A stretch of DNA of 64,000 bases from Amycolatopsis lexingtonensis (GTDB lineage Bacteria > Actinomycetota > Actinomycetes > Mycobacteriales > Pseudonocardiaceae): contig NZ_JADBEG010000001.1 in NCBI RefSeq assembly GCF_014873755.1, forward strand, positions 4,590,501 through 4,654,500, written 5' to 3'. Under the pieces are notes generated by a model, which ran no database searches, had not been told where the DNA came from, and saw only the letters and a list, made by a program, of their open reading frames with translations. A program made the translations under genes and the position numbers. Shown here piece after piece: positions 1 through 8,323 of the stretch. Position 1 is the stretch's first letter, and each line of letters opens with the position of its first letter.

Positions 1-92
1 TCCGCCTGGGCCACCGCGGCCAGGCGGGCCCCGCCCGGCAGCCAGCGCACCCCGGACAGGTCGAGCTGCCCGCCGTCGATCCCCGAAGACAT
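1..92 (-). CDS. partial CDS, N-terminus only, unknown product
   Basis: The first 30 codons of a gene that runs off the left edge. It starts with ATG and has a good upstream ribosome site (GAGGGGACC about 8 nt before the start). The visible peptide reads MSSGIDGGQLDLSG and then VRWLPGGARLAAVAQ; I do not recognise the family. It lies 49 bp downstream of the glutamine-synthetase-like gene on the same strand and may be co-transcribed with it. Too short to assign a function. Confidence 0.5.
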   Translation of the reverse strand, partial: MSSGIDGGQLDLSGVRWLPGGARLAAVAQA

Positions 93-141
93 CGGTCCCC
101 TCAGTGGCTTCCCGGATTCCGTAGCGCCATCATCCCAGCCT

Positions 142-1485
142 TCAATAACGCCACAGGTGCGCGGCGACGATCTCGTCGGCCGCGCGCTCGGCCGCCCACG
201 CCGCGTCGGACGCCCGGACGGCGCGGAAGGCGCCCAGCAGGTCGTCGCCGAGCACGCCGGCGATCCGCGGCGTGGCGAGCAGGGCGGCGTCCTGTTCGGC
301 GGTGTCGGCCGGCAGCCGGCGCACCCCGCGCGTCTCCCGCTCCCCCGCCGTCCAGCTGCCCGGGTCCTCGGCGATCGGCTCGGGCAACGCGAGCTCGTCC
401 TCGATGCCCGCCATCCCGGCGGCCAGCACGACCGCCAGCGCGAGGTACGGGTTGGCGGAGGCGTCCGACGTCTTGAGCTCGACGTTCGCGTGGCCGGCGC
501 CCAGCAGCGGCGAGCCGGGGACGTACCGCAGCGGCGCTTCCCGGTTTTCGACGCCCCAGAACGCGTACGCGCCCGCGAAGTAGCCGGGCCGCAGCCGCAG
601 CGTGGACGGGACGCTCGGCGCGGTGATCGCCGTCAGCGCCGGCAGGTCGCGCAGCAGCCCGGCGAGGTAACCGGCACCGTCGCCGGTGAGGTCGTCGAGG
701 AGGTTCCGCCCCTTGCGGTGGACGGAGGTGTGCAGGTGCCAGCCGTTCCCGGCCGAACCGAGCCCGACGAGCGGCGCGAAGCTGACGACGAGCCCGTGCG
801 CGTGCGCGGCGGCGTGGATGGTCTGCCGGGCCAGCAACTGGTCATCGGCGGCGGCCACCGGATCGGTGGCCGCCAGCGACAGCTCGACCTGCGCGACGCC
901 GTACTCGGCGTGCAGCTGCCCGATCCGCAGCCCGTTGGCGCCGAAGTCGTGCAGGAGCGCGGCGACGAAGCCGTCGAGTCGGACCAGGGCGTGCGGGCTG
1001 TAGGCGGGCCCCGGGTGCCCGGGCGTGGTCACGATGTCGGCGCTGCCCGCGGGAGCGACGGCGAATTCGAGCTCGTACCCGGCCCGGAACTCGAGCCCCC
1101 GCCGCGCCCCCTCGGCGACCTGCGCTTCGAGTACCGCCCGCTGGCAGTAGGGCCACGGCTCCCCGTCCCGCGTGAGCTGCCGCACGGGCGCCCAGGCGAG
1201 CGCGGGCTGCCCCGCGAGCCGCCGCAGCCGCTCGACGACGGGCACGAGCCGGATGTCCCCGGACGGCGTGGCGAGCCCGGCGTGGCCGTAGGTGATGGCG
1301 TCATGACTGTCGAAAACTGCGAAGAGCGAAGTGGCCCCGACCCCGCGAACGGCGGCATCGGCGAGCCCGGCGACGGGAACGATCCGCGAGCGCGGGATGC
1401 CGTTGTTGTCCGCCCAGGCGAGGTGCACACCCCCGACCCCGGCGGCGGCGAGGTCCTTCGCCGCCGCGGACGCCGCCTTGGTCAT
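142..1485 (-). CDS. glutamine synthetase family protein (GlnA-like ligase)
   Basis: A 447-residue glutamine-synthetase fold protein, normal length for the GS catalytic domain. Visible family landmarks are the acidic metal-site stretch AEYGVAQVELSLA, the NGWHLHTSVHRKG segment that matches the conserved histidine loop, and the WGVENREAPLRY substrate/arginine region. Such divergent paralogues (GlnA3/GlnA4/FluG types) often gamma-glutamylate amines or polyamines instead of ammonia; which substrate is used here cannot be read from sequence. ATG 1485 is chosen because the domain begins right after it. The open frame continues far upstream, but that part is compositionally shadow-like and lacks family similarity. 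Two inverted DnaA-box-like sites lie about 120-150 bp upstream. Confidence 0.88.
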   Translation of the reverse strand: MTKAASAAAKDLAAAGVGGVHLAWADNNGIPRSRIVPVAGLADAAVRGVGATSLFAVFDSHDAITYGHAGLATPSGDIRLVPVVERLRRLAGQPALAWAPVRQLTRDGEPWPYCQRAVLEAQVAEGARRGLEFRAGYELEFAVAPAGSADIVTTPGHPGPAYSPHALVRLDGFVAALLHDFGANGLRIGQLHAEYGVAQVELSLAATDPVAAADDQLLARQTIHAAAHAHGLVVSFAPLVGLGSAGNGWHLHTSVHRKGRNLLDDLTGDGAGYLAGLLRDLPALTAITAPSVPSTLRLRPGYFAGAYAFWGVENREAPLRYVPGSPLLGAGHANVELKTSDASANPYLALAVVLAAGMAGIEDELALPEPIAEDPGSWTAGERETRGVRRLPADTAEQDAALLATPRIAGVLGDDLLGAFRAVRASDAAWAAERAADEIVAAHLWRY

Positions 1486-1603
1486 GGCACACCCGCTTCC
1501 TCCGGCCCCGGACAGCCCCCACCCGTCCCAGGGGGGCGAGCCCCGCTCCAGCGTATCGGGCCGGTCCGACGATAAGGCCGGGAAAGGAGGGTGCGGAGGC
1601 GGA

Positions 1604-1633
1604 TTGTCCACATCACGGGCGGGCTGTGGACAA
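1604..1633. promoter_or_regulatory. inverted pair of DnaA-box-like sites
   Basis: TTGTCCACA at 1604-1612 and its exact reverse complement TGTGGACAA at 1625-1633. TTGTCCACA is the DnaA-box form favoured in high-GC actinobacteria. Two perfect boxes facing each other 12 bp apart upstream of the GS-like gene could bind DnaA as a regulatory or titration site. The match is seen directly; the role is inference. Two boxes are far too few for an origin. Confidence 0.4.
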
Positions 1634-1753
1634 CCCGGCGGGCGCGGTCTGGCTGAGGGCGCCGCGGGCCACTTTGAGCAGCCTGGCGGCTCCGGTGCGG
1701 CCAAGACACCGCTAGCCGCCGACCGGCGGCTTTGCCGCCGCTGACCTGGCGCG

Positions 1754-1860
1754 GACATGCGGCGGTTTGCCTTCATCGGCGAGCCGCAGGCGTACGGCGA
1801 TTGCGGTCGTCGGCGAGCAGCAGACATGCGGCGATTGCCATCACCGGCCCGCTGCGGGCG
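1754..1860. repeat. degenerate short tandem units
   Basis: GACATGCGGCG(G)TTTGCC plus following bases at 1754-1792 recurs as GACATGCGGCGATTGCC at 1823-1860, with a weaker middle unit (CGGCGATTGCGG...) at about 1796-1822. The units are roughly 35 bp and diverged, so they look like an old non-coding duplication. No function is evident. Confidence 0.35.
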
Positions 1861-2013
1861 TCGGCCCGGCAGACCGCCGCGCCTCGGCCGACACCTCCGC
1901 CACACCAGACCGCCCGCAGCCCGGCTTTCGCCAACCAGCACGAGCCTCGGCGCAGCCGCGTACCCAAGCCGGCCCACTCGGAGCCTCAGCCCACCGCCCT
2001 CAGCCGCCCAAAG

Positions 2014-2073
2014 CCTCACCCCGGCGGCTCCACCACGGCCAACCACCCCCAACCTCACCCCGGCGGCTCCACC
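2014..2073. repeat. 21-bp direct repeat covering the eamA stop codon
   Basis: The sequence starting CCTCACCCCGGCGGCTCCAC occurs at 2014-2034 and again at 2053-2073. The second copy encodes the last residues and stop codon of the DMT transporter on the minus strand; the first lies 39 bp further downstream. It looks like a local duplication of the gene's 3' end. Confidence 0.45.
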
Positions 2074-2936
2074 CCCGCCGCCCGGCCCGCACCTTCCCAG
2101 CTCCGCAACGCCACCCCCGCCACCACCGCCAGCGTCCCCAGTGCCTCCGGCACCGTCGGCACCTGCCCCAGCAGCAGGAACCCCATCACCCCGGCCGTCA
2201 CCGGCAGCAACGCCAACAACACCGCGAACCGGGCCTGGCCCAGCCTCCGCAACACCACCTGGTCCAGCGCGTACGGCACCACCGTCGACAGCACCCCGAC
2301 ACCCACCCCCAGCAGCAGCATCCGGGGCGAGGACCACAGCTCCCCCGTCCCCAGCGCCAACGGCGACAACACCACCGTCGCCGCCGCGAAGCCGATGGCC
2401 AGGCTGTCGATTCCGTCGCCGTCGACCGCCACTCGCTTGCCCAACAGGATGTAGGCCGCCCACGCGGCCGCCGCGGCCAGGGCGAAGGCCACGCCCAGGA
2501 AGGAGCCGGCGATGCGGACGTCCGCGATCGCCACCACGCCGCCGACCACCAGGACCAACGCCAGCACGTCCCGCAGCGTCCGCGAGCCCAGGGCCGCGAC
2601 GAGGACCGGGCCCGCGAACTCCAGTGCCACCGCCGTGCCGAGCGGGAGCCTCGCGATCGCCTCGTAGAAGAGCACGTTCATGCCCGCCGTCACCACGCCG
2701 AAGACGATCGCCAGCACCAGCCTGCGGCCTCGCCACGCGGCTCGGGAGGGGCGGCGCCAGGCCAGCAGCACCACCGCCGCGCCGAGGCAGCGGAGCCACG
2801 CCACGCCCGCCGGGGTCGCGTGGCCGAAAAGGTCGACCGCCACCGCCGCTCCGGCGTACATCGAAATTCCGCTGAGAACGAACAAGAGCGGGGCGGGGAC
2901 CGCGGAAAGCCGTCGGCGGGTTGTCACCGTACTCAC
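2055..2936 (-). CDS. EamA/RhaT-family (DMT) transporter
   Basis: An integral membrane protein of 293 residues with about ten hydrophobic segments in two EamA repeats, the usual size for drug/metabolite transporters of the RhaT/YdcZ/RarD type. These export or exchange small metabolites; the substrate is not predictable here. I chose GTG 2936 (product starts VSTVTTRRRLSAVPAPLL) because the first helix follows directly; an in-frame start at 2993 would add an unlikely 19-residue tail. It stands alone, with the non-coding region downstream and a divergent zinc-ribbon gene upstream. Confidence 0.82.
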   Translation of the reverse strand: MSTVTTRRRLSAVPAPLLFVLSGISMYAGAAVAVDLFGHATPAGVAWLRCLGAAVVLLAWRRPSRAAWRGRRLVLAIVFGVVTAGMNVLFYEAIARLPLGTAVALEFAGPVLVAALGSRTLRDVLALVLVVGGVVAIADVRIAGSFLGVAFALAAAAAWAAYILLGKRVAVDGDGIDSLAIGFAAATVVLSPLALGTGELWSSPRMLLLGVGVGVLSTVVPYALDQVVLRRLGQARFAVLLALLPVTAGVMGFLLLGQVPTVPEALGTLAVVAGVALRSWEGAGRAAGVEPPG

Positions 2937-3163
2937 GACCCCATGGTGCCTGACCACGGAAAACGTAACTCTCCGGGTATTCGTCTCCGGCATTGCGGGA
3001 TCCGGCTACGACATCCGGGGTAAATCGACGTGACTCAGGTCCCACCGGCGCGGGAACACTTGCGAGCCGCGAAACGTCTGGAAGAGTGGAAGCACGAACA
3101 CCGCGGAGCCGAAGGCGATCGCCGCCAGCGGCAGCGTTCCGAAGTGGGCGTAGCTGGATCGAT

Positions 3164-3183
3164 GGCATCGGGCAACCGATGCC
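3164..3183 (+). promoter_or_regulatory. 8-bp hairpin with GCAA tetraloop in a 5' leader
   Basis: GGCATCGG-GCAA-CCGATGCC forms a perfect 8-bp stem closed by a GNRA tetraloop. It ends a few bases before the GGAGGGAG ribosome site of the zinc-ribbon gene at 3203, so it would lie in that gene's 5' leader. It could modulate translation or stabilise the mRNA; function is inferred only. Confidence 0.45.
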
Positions 3184-3202
3184 GGGACGGAGGGAGACCC
3201 CC

Positions 3203-3382
3203 ATGACAACGCCAACGCTCACCCGCCCCGAACTGACCGCCGCCGACCGCTGTGACCGGTGCGGAGCAGCAGCTCAGGTACGCGCTGTCCTCTCCGGAGG
3301 CGGCGAACTGCTCTTCTGCGGGCACCACGCCCGCGAGCACGAGGCCAAGCTCAAGGAACTGTCCGCCGACATCCAGCGGTAA
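3203..3382 (+). CDS. DUF7455 small zinc-ribbon protein
   Basis: A 59-residue protein beginning MTTPTLTRPELTAADRCDRC. It has a CDRCGAAAQV knuckle and a later CGHHAREHE motif, so the ligands are probably two cysteines of the first pair plus Cys and His residues of the second. This is the small zinc-binding protein found across actinobacteria (DUF7455); its role is unknown. ATG 3203 is preceded by GGAGGGAGACCCCC, and a longer in-frame start at 2993 has no support. A strong terminator follows 11 bp after the stop. Confidence 0.85.
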   Translation: MTTPTLTRPELTAADRCDRCGAAAQVRAVLSGGGELLFCGHHAREHEAKLKELSADIQR

Positions 3383-3393
3383 CCCAGACACGC

Positions 3394-3431
3394 GAAAGGC
3401 GGCTGGTGCGCACAGGCACCGGCCGCCTTTC
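3394..3431. terminator. bidirectional hairpin terminator
   Basis: GAAAGGCGGC (3394-3403) pairs with GCCGCCTTTC (3422-3431), extended inside by TGGTGC/GCACC. The stem lies between the convergent DUF7455 and ROK genes, with a T-containing tail on both strands, so it can serve both. Confidence 0.75.
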
Positions 3432-3511
3432 TGCATCTTGCAGATTGCGTGGCCTTTATCACGGTCCGGCCGCGAAAAGCCGTGATTCCGGACACGAAAC
3501 CGGACAAGAAA

Positions 3512-4693
3512 TCAGACAGAATCCAGCACGACTTCGAACGCCACTTCGGCCGCCCCCAGGAGCTTCACGTCGGCCCCCAGGGCCGAGCTCACGATCCGGG
3601 TGCCGCCGACCGCGCGGCTGACCAGGCTGCGCCGCCGCACCTCGGTCCCGACGTGCCGCAGCACCGCCTCCGGCAGCACCGTCAGCAGGTCACCGAGGAT
3701 CACCAGCTGCGGCCCGAGCAGGTTCACGACGTTGATCAGCCCGAGCGTCAGCCACTCGGCGAACTCCGCGAGCCGCGTCAGTGACGTCTCCGGGTCGCGG
3801 CCCAGCTCGCGCAGCTCGAACAGGATCGCGCCGCGTGGCGTGTCCTCCGGCAGGCCGAGGGCCCGGCACAGCGCCGCTTCGCCGACCTCGGTCTCCCAGC
3901 AGCCGCTGCTGCCGCAGTAGCAGGGCCGGCCGTCCGGGCGGATGACCATGTGCCCGATTTCGCCGACGTACCCCGCGCCGCCGCGCAGCGCCGAGCCCTC
4001 CGCGATGACGCCGCCGCCGACGCCGACGTCCGCCGAGATGTAGACCACGTCGGACGCCCCGCGGGCCGCGCCGCGCAGGTGCTCGGCGACCGCGCCGAAC
4101 TCGGCGTCGTTGCCGACCAGGATCGGGATCTGCAGGACGCCGCCGAGCCGCTCGCCGAGCGCGACGTCGGTCCAGCGCAGGTTGGGGGCCTCGTGCACGT
4201 ACCCGTCGGCGCGCCGGATGACGCCGGGCACCGACACCCCGGCCGCCACCGGGGTCACGTCGAGGTCGCCGGCCAGCAGGGTCGCCGACTCGATGACGTG
4301 CGTGATGACCTCGTCGGGCTGGCCCATCCGGCCGCGCAGGTTCCAGCTGTTGCGGCCCAGGATCTGGCCGCCCAGCCCGACCAGCGCGAGCGCGACGTGC
4401 TCGACCTGCAGGTCGACCGCGAGCACGACCGCCGCGTGCGGCTGGGGCAGGACCAGGAGCGAGGGGCGGCCCGCCCCTCGTCCCGGCCTCGGCACCTTCT
4501 CCTCGACGACGCCGGCTTCGGCGAGCCCGTCGACGAGGGTCTTGATCGTGCTCCGGTTGAGCCCCAGCTCGGCGGCCAGGGTCGCCCGGGTGCTCGGCCC
4601 GCCGACGTGCAACAGGCGGAGCAGGGTCGTGCGGTTGTGCCGGCGCACCTCGTCCGGTCGGGCAACGGGTGAGCTGGACACGGGTTTGATCAT
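3512..4693 (-). CDS. ROK-family transcriptional regulator (XylR/NagC type)
   Basis: A 393-residue ROK repressor. The N-terminal winged helix (about residues 15-75, RRHNRTTLLRLLHVGG...) precedes a sugar-kinase-like ROK domain. The zinc signature CYCGSSGCWE and the EIGHM histidine are present, as in NagC and XylR. It is the last gene after xylF-xylG-xylH, 12 bp from xylH, so it is probably the sugar-responsive repressor of that operon. The 11-bp-arm palindrome at 8297-8323 upstream of xylF is the obvious candidate operator. Effector (xylose) is inferred from context. Confidence 0.88.
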   Translation of the reverse strand: MIKPVSSSPVARPDEVRRHNRTTLLRLLHVGGPSTRATLAAELGLNRSTIKTLVDGLAEAGVVEEKVPRPGRGAGRPSLLVLPQPHAAVVLAVDLQVEHVALALVGLGGQILGRNSWNLRGRMGQPDEVITHVIESATLLAGDLDVTPVAAGVSVPGVIRRADGYVHEAPNLRWTDVALGERLGGVLQIPILVGNDAEFGAVAEHLRGAARGASDVVYISADVGVGGGVIAEGSALRGGAGYVGEIGHMVIRPDGRPCYCGSSGCWETEVGEAALCRALGLPEDTPRGAILFELRELGRDPETSLTRLAEFAEWLTLGLINVVNLLGPQLVILGDLLTVLPEAVLRHVGTEVRRRSLVSRAVGGTRIVSSALGADVKLLGAAEVAFEVVLDSV

Positions 4694-4704
4694 CCCATGC
4701 TGGT

Positions 4705-6195
4705 TCAGCGCGCCGACGCAGCCGCGCGGCGCCGCGACAGCGCGTCGACCGTGGCGGCGAGCAGCAGGACCAGGCCGGTGACGATGTTGACCACCGCGGC
4801 CGGCTGCTTGAGCAGGCCCAAGCCGTTGATGACCACGGCGATCACCAGGCCACCGACGACGGCGTCGGCCACCCGGCCCTTGCCGCCGAACAGCGACGTG
4901 CCGCCGATGACGGCCGCGCCGACCGAGTACAGCAGCGTGTTGAGGCCGCCGGACTGCGGGCTGACCGAGCCGACCTTCGACGCGGCGACGATGCCGCCGA
5001 TGGCCGCGACCGCCGAGCCGATGACGAACACGCTCGCCCGGATCTTCGGCACGTCGATACCGGCGCGGCGGGCGGCTTCCTTGTTGCCGCCGACCGCGTA
5101 GACGTACCGGCCGTACTTGGTCCGGTTGAGCACGTAGGTCCCGGCCACCAGCAGCGCCAGCATGATCGGGATGACGTACGGGATGCCCTGGATCGTGACG
5201 ACCGTCTTGTTCGGCGAGCGGTTGACCGTCAGCAGCCAGGTGCCCAGCGCCGAGAGCACGACGAGCGCGCCGACCTTCGCCATCACCAGCGCCGTCGGCT
5301 GGACGACCAGGCCACGCTGGAGCCGCCGGAAGTGGCTGAGCAGCGTGATCACCGCGAACCCGCCGGCGGCGACGAGGAAGAAGATCCAGCTGCCGAGGAC
5401 GTTCAGGTTGCCGTTGGCGATCTTGTACAGGACGTCGGAGTTGGTGATGCCGATCGTGCCGCCCTCACCGATGAACTGCAGCAGGACGCCCTGCCACACG
5501 ATGAACAGCGCCAGCGTCACGACGAAGGACGGCATGCCGATCTTCGACACCAGGAAGCCGGTGATGCAGCCGATCGCGGTGCCGACGCAGATGGCCAGCA
5601 GGATCTCCAGCCAGGCGTTGGCGGGGACACCGATCGCGACGAGCAGCAGGCCGAGCAGCGACAGCGCGGCACCGGCCCAGATCCGCTGGTAGGCCGAGAG
5701 CAGCATGGCCACGGCGAGGACCGCGATGAAAGTGACGAACACGCCGGAGCCCAAGGTGCCGAGCAGGTTCCCGGCGTGCACGTAGTGCAGGGCCATCACC
5801 GACGCGGCGGTGCCGGAGGCCACACCGGCGGCGAGGTCGATCTCGCCGAGCAGCAGCACGAAGACGATGCCCATCGCGATGATGATCACGCCCGCGCCCT
5901 GCGGGAACACGTTGGCGATGTTGGCCAGCGTAAAGAAGTTGTCCGACAGCGCGCTGAACAGGATCACCAGCACGAGCAGGCCGAACAGCGACGGCAGGGA
6001 GCCGAGCTCGCCGGCCCGGAGGCGGGCGAAGTAGTCACGCAGCGCTTCGCCGGTTGACATCGATGTCGTGTCGATGCCGAAGTCGGTGATCGCCGCGGTC
6101 GGGTTCTGGGTCTGCGCGAGCGCTTCCGCGGCCGGGGTGTCGACCTCGTGCTTCGCAGGGGTTTCAGTCATTTCCGGTTCTTTCTTCCCGCTCAC
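4705..6195 (-). CDS. xylH: sugar ABC transporter permease, XylH-like
   Basis: A 496-residue BPD_transp_2-type permease. It has a 60-70 residue polar N-terminal tail and about 11-14 hydrophobic segments; the ending resembles ribose/xylose permeases (SVGAAVIGGTSLFGGKGRV). It is about 100 residues longer than E. coli XylH, mostly through the N-terminal tail and an extra hydrophobic stretch near residues 135-190. The GTG start overlaps the xylG stop codon by 4 bp (GTGA), indicating translational coupling. A downstream ATG (residue 9) is an alternative start. It should form the membrane channel for XylF and XylG. Confidence 0.85.
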   Translation of the reverse strand: MSGKKEPEMTETPAKHEVDTPAAEALAQTQNPTAAITDFGIDTTSMSTGEALRDYFARLRAGELGSLPSLFGLLVLVILFSALSDNFFTLANIANVFPQGAGVIIIAMGIVFVLLLGEIDLAAGVASGTAASVMALHYVHAGNLLGTLGSGVFVTFIAVLAVAMLLSAYQRIWAGAALSLLGLLLVAIGVPANAWLEILLAICVGTAIGCITGFLVSKIGMPSFVVTLALFIVWQGVLLQFIGEGGTIGITNSDVLYKIANGNLNVLGSWIFFLVAAGGFAVITLLSHFRRLQRGLVVQPTALVMAKVGALVVLSALGTWLLTVNRSPNKTVVTIQGIPYVIPIMLALLVAGTYVLNRTKYGRYVYAVGGNKEAARRAGIDVPKIRASVFVIGSAVAAIGGIVAASKVGSVSPQSGGLNTLLYSVGAAVIGGTSLFGGKGRVADAVVGGLVIAVVINGLGLLKQPAAVVNIVTGLVLLLAATVDALSRRRAAASAR

Positions 6196-6965
6196 AGGAC
6201 CACGGCTTCGGGCCGGGCCAGGCCGAGGTCACCGGAGCGACCCGCGGTGATCAGTTCCACGATCTGGCCGTGGCTGACGTCCTTCGTGTGCACCTCGGCG
6301 ACGAGCCGGCCGAGGTAGAGGACGGAGATGCGGTCGGCGACCTCGAAGACGTCGGCCATGTTGTGGCTGATCAGCACGACCCCCAGACCCTGCTCGGCCA
6401 GGCGGCGGACGAGGTCCAGCACCTGCCGGGTCTGCGCGACACCGAGGGCGGCGGTCGGCTCGTCCAGGACGACGACCTTGCTGTTCCACAGGACCGACTT
6501 GGCGATGGCCACCGTCTGGCGCTGACCACCGGAAAGCGAGGAGACCGGCGTCCGGACCGACTTGACCGTCCGCACCGACAGGGAGGCCAGCGTCTCGCGA
6601 GCGGCCTTCTCCATGCTGGCTTCGTCGAGCTTCCAGCTGCTCCCGCGCTCGCGCCCGAGGAACATGTTCTGCACGATGTCGAGGTTGTCGGCGAGCGCGA
6701 GGTCCTGGTAGACGACCTCGATGCCGAGGTCGGCGGCGTCCTTCGGGCCCCGGATGTGGGCGTCCTGCCCGTTGAACCGCACGGCCCCCGAGTCGTACGG
6801 GTGGATGCCGGCGATGCACTTGACGAGGGTCGACTTGCCGGCGCCGTTGTCGCCGACCAGCGCGGTCACTTCGCCCGCACGCACGTCGAAGTCCACGTCG
6901 TGGAGGACGTGGACGGGGCCGAAACTCTTGTTCAGGCCCTTGATCTCGAGGATGGGCTCACTCAT
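6192..6965 (-). CDS. xylG: sugar ABC transporter ATP-binding protein, XylG-like
   Basis: A 257-residue single-domain ATPase. Walker A GDNGAGKST is at residues 38-46, the signature LSGGQRQ is in the middle, and Walker B VVVLDEPTAAL is followed by the switch histidine (LISHNMAD). E. coli XylG and RbsA carry two fused nucleotide-binding domains (about 500 aa); this one has only one, as is common in actinobacterial xylose systems, and would work as a homodimer. It lies between xylF and xylH. Confidence 0.87.
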   Translation of the reverse strand: MSEPILEIKGLNKSFGPVHVLHDVDFDVRAGEVTALVGDNGAGKSTLVKCIAGIHPYDSGAVRFNGQDAHIRGPKDAADLGIEVVYQDLALADNLDIVQNMFLGRERGSSWKLDEASMEKAARETLASLSVRTVKSVRTPVSSLSGGQRQTVAIAKSVLWNSKVVVLDEPTAALGVAQTRQVLDLVRRLAEQGLGVVLISHNMADVFEVADRISVLYLGRLVAEVHTKDVSHGQIVELITAGRSGDLGLARPEAVVL

Positions 6966-7057
6966 GGCTGGTTTGTTTCTCCTGGGTGGGGACCGGGCCG
7001 GGACGCGCCGTCGGGGTGCGCGTCCCGGCCCGGCTGTTCATGGGTACTGCGGACGGC

Positions 7058-8194
7058 TCAGGAGATGCCGAGCGAGGTGCACTTGGCGGCGAGGTCGCCA
7101 CCGCAGATCTCGCTCGCCTTCACGTAACCCTGGGTGACGACGGTCTTGATGTCCTTCTCCAGGATCGTCGTCGGCGTGAGCAGCACGGACTTGATGTCGC
7201 GGTTGTTCTTCGGGTCGTGCAGCTTGCCCGTGGCGATCGCGTCCGCACCGGCGGTGTCACCCTTGGCGAGGGCGGCGGCCAGCTTGGCGGTGGACTCGGC
7301 CTCTTCCTTGATCGGCTTGAAGACCGTCATGTACTGGTCGCCGCGCATGACCGCCATCAGGCCGTCGGCGGTCGCGTCCTGGCCGGTGACCGGGACCTTC
7401 CCGTTGAGCCCGTTCTTCTTGAGGATGGTGATGACCGCGCCGGCCAGGCCGTCGTTCGCCGCGACGACGCCGTCGACCTTCCCGCCGTTGGCGGTGAAGA
7501 TCTGCTCGAACGTCGTGCCGCCGAGCTGGTTGTCCCAGTCGTTGATCGGCTGCTTCTGGATCCGCTTGAGCGTGCCCGCCGAGGCCAGCGGGTCGAGGAC
7601 GGAGTCCTGGCCCTTGGTGAACAGCGTGGCATTGTTGTCGGTCGGGGCGCCCTCGATCTGGACGAAACCCGCGCCGGGCTTGCTCTTCAGCGCGTCGGCC
7701 ATGGCCTGGCCCTGCAGCTGGCCGACCTTCTCGTTGTCGAACGAGACGTAGTAGTCGGCGGAGCCGCCGAGGCTCGGGCGGTCGTAGTCGATGACCGGGA
7801 TGCCCGCGGTCTTGGCCTTGGCCTCGACCGCGGCACCGACGGCCGGGTCACCGGGGGCGATGACCAGGACCTTGACGCCGGAGCTGATGAAGCCGTCGGC
7901 CAGGGTGGCGAACTTCTGGTTGTCGCCCTGGGCGTTCTGGACGTCGACCTCGAAGCCCTGCGCCGTCAGCGCGGCGGTCAGCATCGGCTTGTCGAAGGCC
8001 TCCCAGCGCGCCGAGGTGGCGGTCTCCGGCAGGATGACGCCGACCTTGCCGTTGGCACCGCCGCCGGCCTGCGCGGACGAGGAAGCGGAGCTGCTCCCCG
8101 TGCCCCCGCTGTTCGAACTGTTGGCACCGCAAGCGGTCAGCACCAGGCCGGTGCTCACCGTGGCGGCGAGGAGGGTAAGGGTTCTGCTGCGCAT
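7058..8194 (-). CDS. xylF: xylose ABC transporter substrate-binding lipoprotein
   Basis: A 378-residue periplasmic-binding-like lipoprotein. The signal peptide ends in the lipobox LVLTAC with Cys22, followed by a Ser/Gly linker. The mature part closely follows XylF: YYVSFDNEKVGQLQ, GAPTDNNATLF, VDGVVAANDG and VTGQDATADG are diagnostic stretches of the D-xylose-binding family. ATG 8194 is chosen over upstream in-frame codons because it starts a canonical signal peptide and has the ribosome site GGAAGGAACGAGG. First gene of the transporter operon. Confidence 0.9.
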   Translation of the reverse strand: MRSRTLTLLAATVSTGLVLTACGANSSNSGGTGSSSASSSAQAGGGANGKVGVILPETATSARWEAFDKPMLTAALTAQGFEVDVQNAQGDNQKFATLADGFISSGVKVLVIAPGDPAVGAAVEAKAKTAGIPVIDYDRPSLGGSADYYVSFDNEKVGQLQGQAMADALKSKPGAGFVQIEGAPTDNNATLFTKGQDSVLDPLASAGTLKRIQKQPINDWDNQLGGTTFEQIFTANGGKVDGVVAANDGLAGAVITILKKNGLNGKVPVTGQDATADGLMAVMRGDQYMTVFKPIKEEAESTAKLAAALAKGDTAGADAIATGKLHDPKNNRDIKSVLLTPTTILEKDIKTVVTQGYVKASEICGGDLAAKCTSLGIS

Positions 8195-8296
8195 CCTCGT
8201 TCCTTCCGGATCCAAGCATTGGTGACGAGCGGCCCTCGACGGGTGCTGTCTCGGGCCTGCGGGGCGGTGATCCGGAGAGGCCCGGCGCACCGACGC

Positions 8297-8323
8297 GCAT
8301 ATGTTGTGGGCGACAACATATGC
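8297..8323. promoter_or_regulatory. perfect palindrome, candidate ROK/XylR operator
   Basis: GCATATGTTGT (8297-8307) and ACAACATATGC (8313-8323) are exact inverted repeats around a 5-nt spacer. The site lies about 100 bp upstream of the xylF start, in a promoter position, and the operon encodes its own ROK regulator. Binding by that regulator is inferred. Confidence 0.6.

Larger units (their letters stand above)
1486..2054. other. intergenic region without a credible gene
   Basis: About 570 bp between the GS-like gene and the DMT transporter. Frames are open on both strands, but the translations are Pro/Ala/Arg-rich and low-complexity with no family features, so I call no gene. It holds an inverted pair of TTGTCCACA sites (1604-1633), a short GC hairpin (1724-1740), three degenerate units of about 35 bp (1754-1860) and a 21-bp duplication of the transporter's 3' end (2014-2034 and 2053-2073). 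Confidence 0.6.

Noticed and set aside
1732..2875. Plus-strand Pro/Arg/Ala-rich frames
   Set aside because: Low-complexity shadows of the DMT transporter and its flank; no start signal or homology.
1486..3222. Open frame continuing more than 500 codons upstream of the glutamine-synthetase-like start
   Set aside because: It runs antisense through or across another gene and repeats, is Gly/Arg/Pro-rich, and shows no family similarity; the GS domain begins at 1485.
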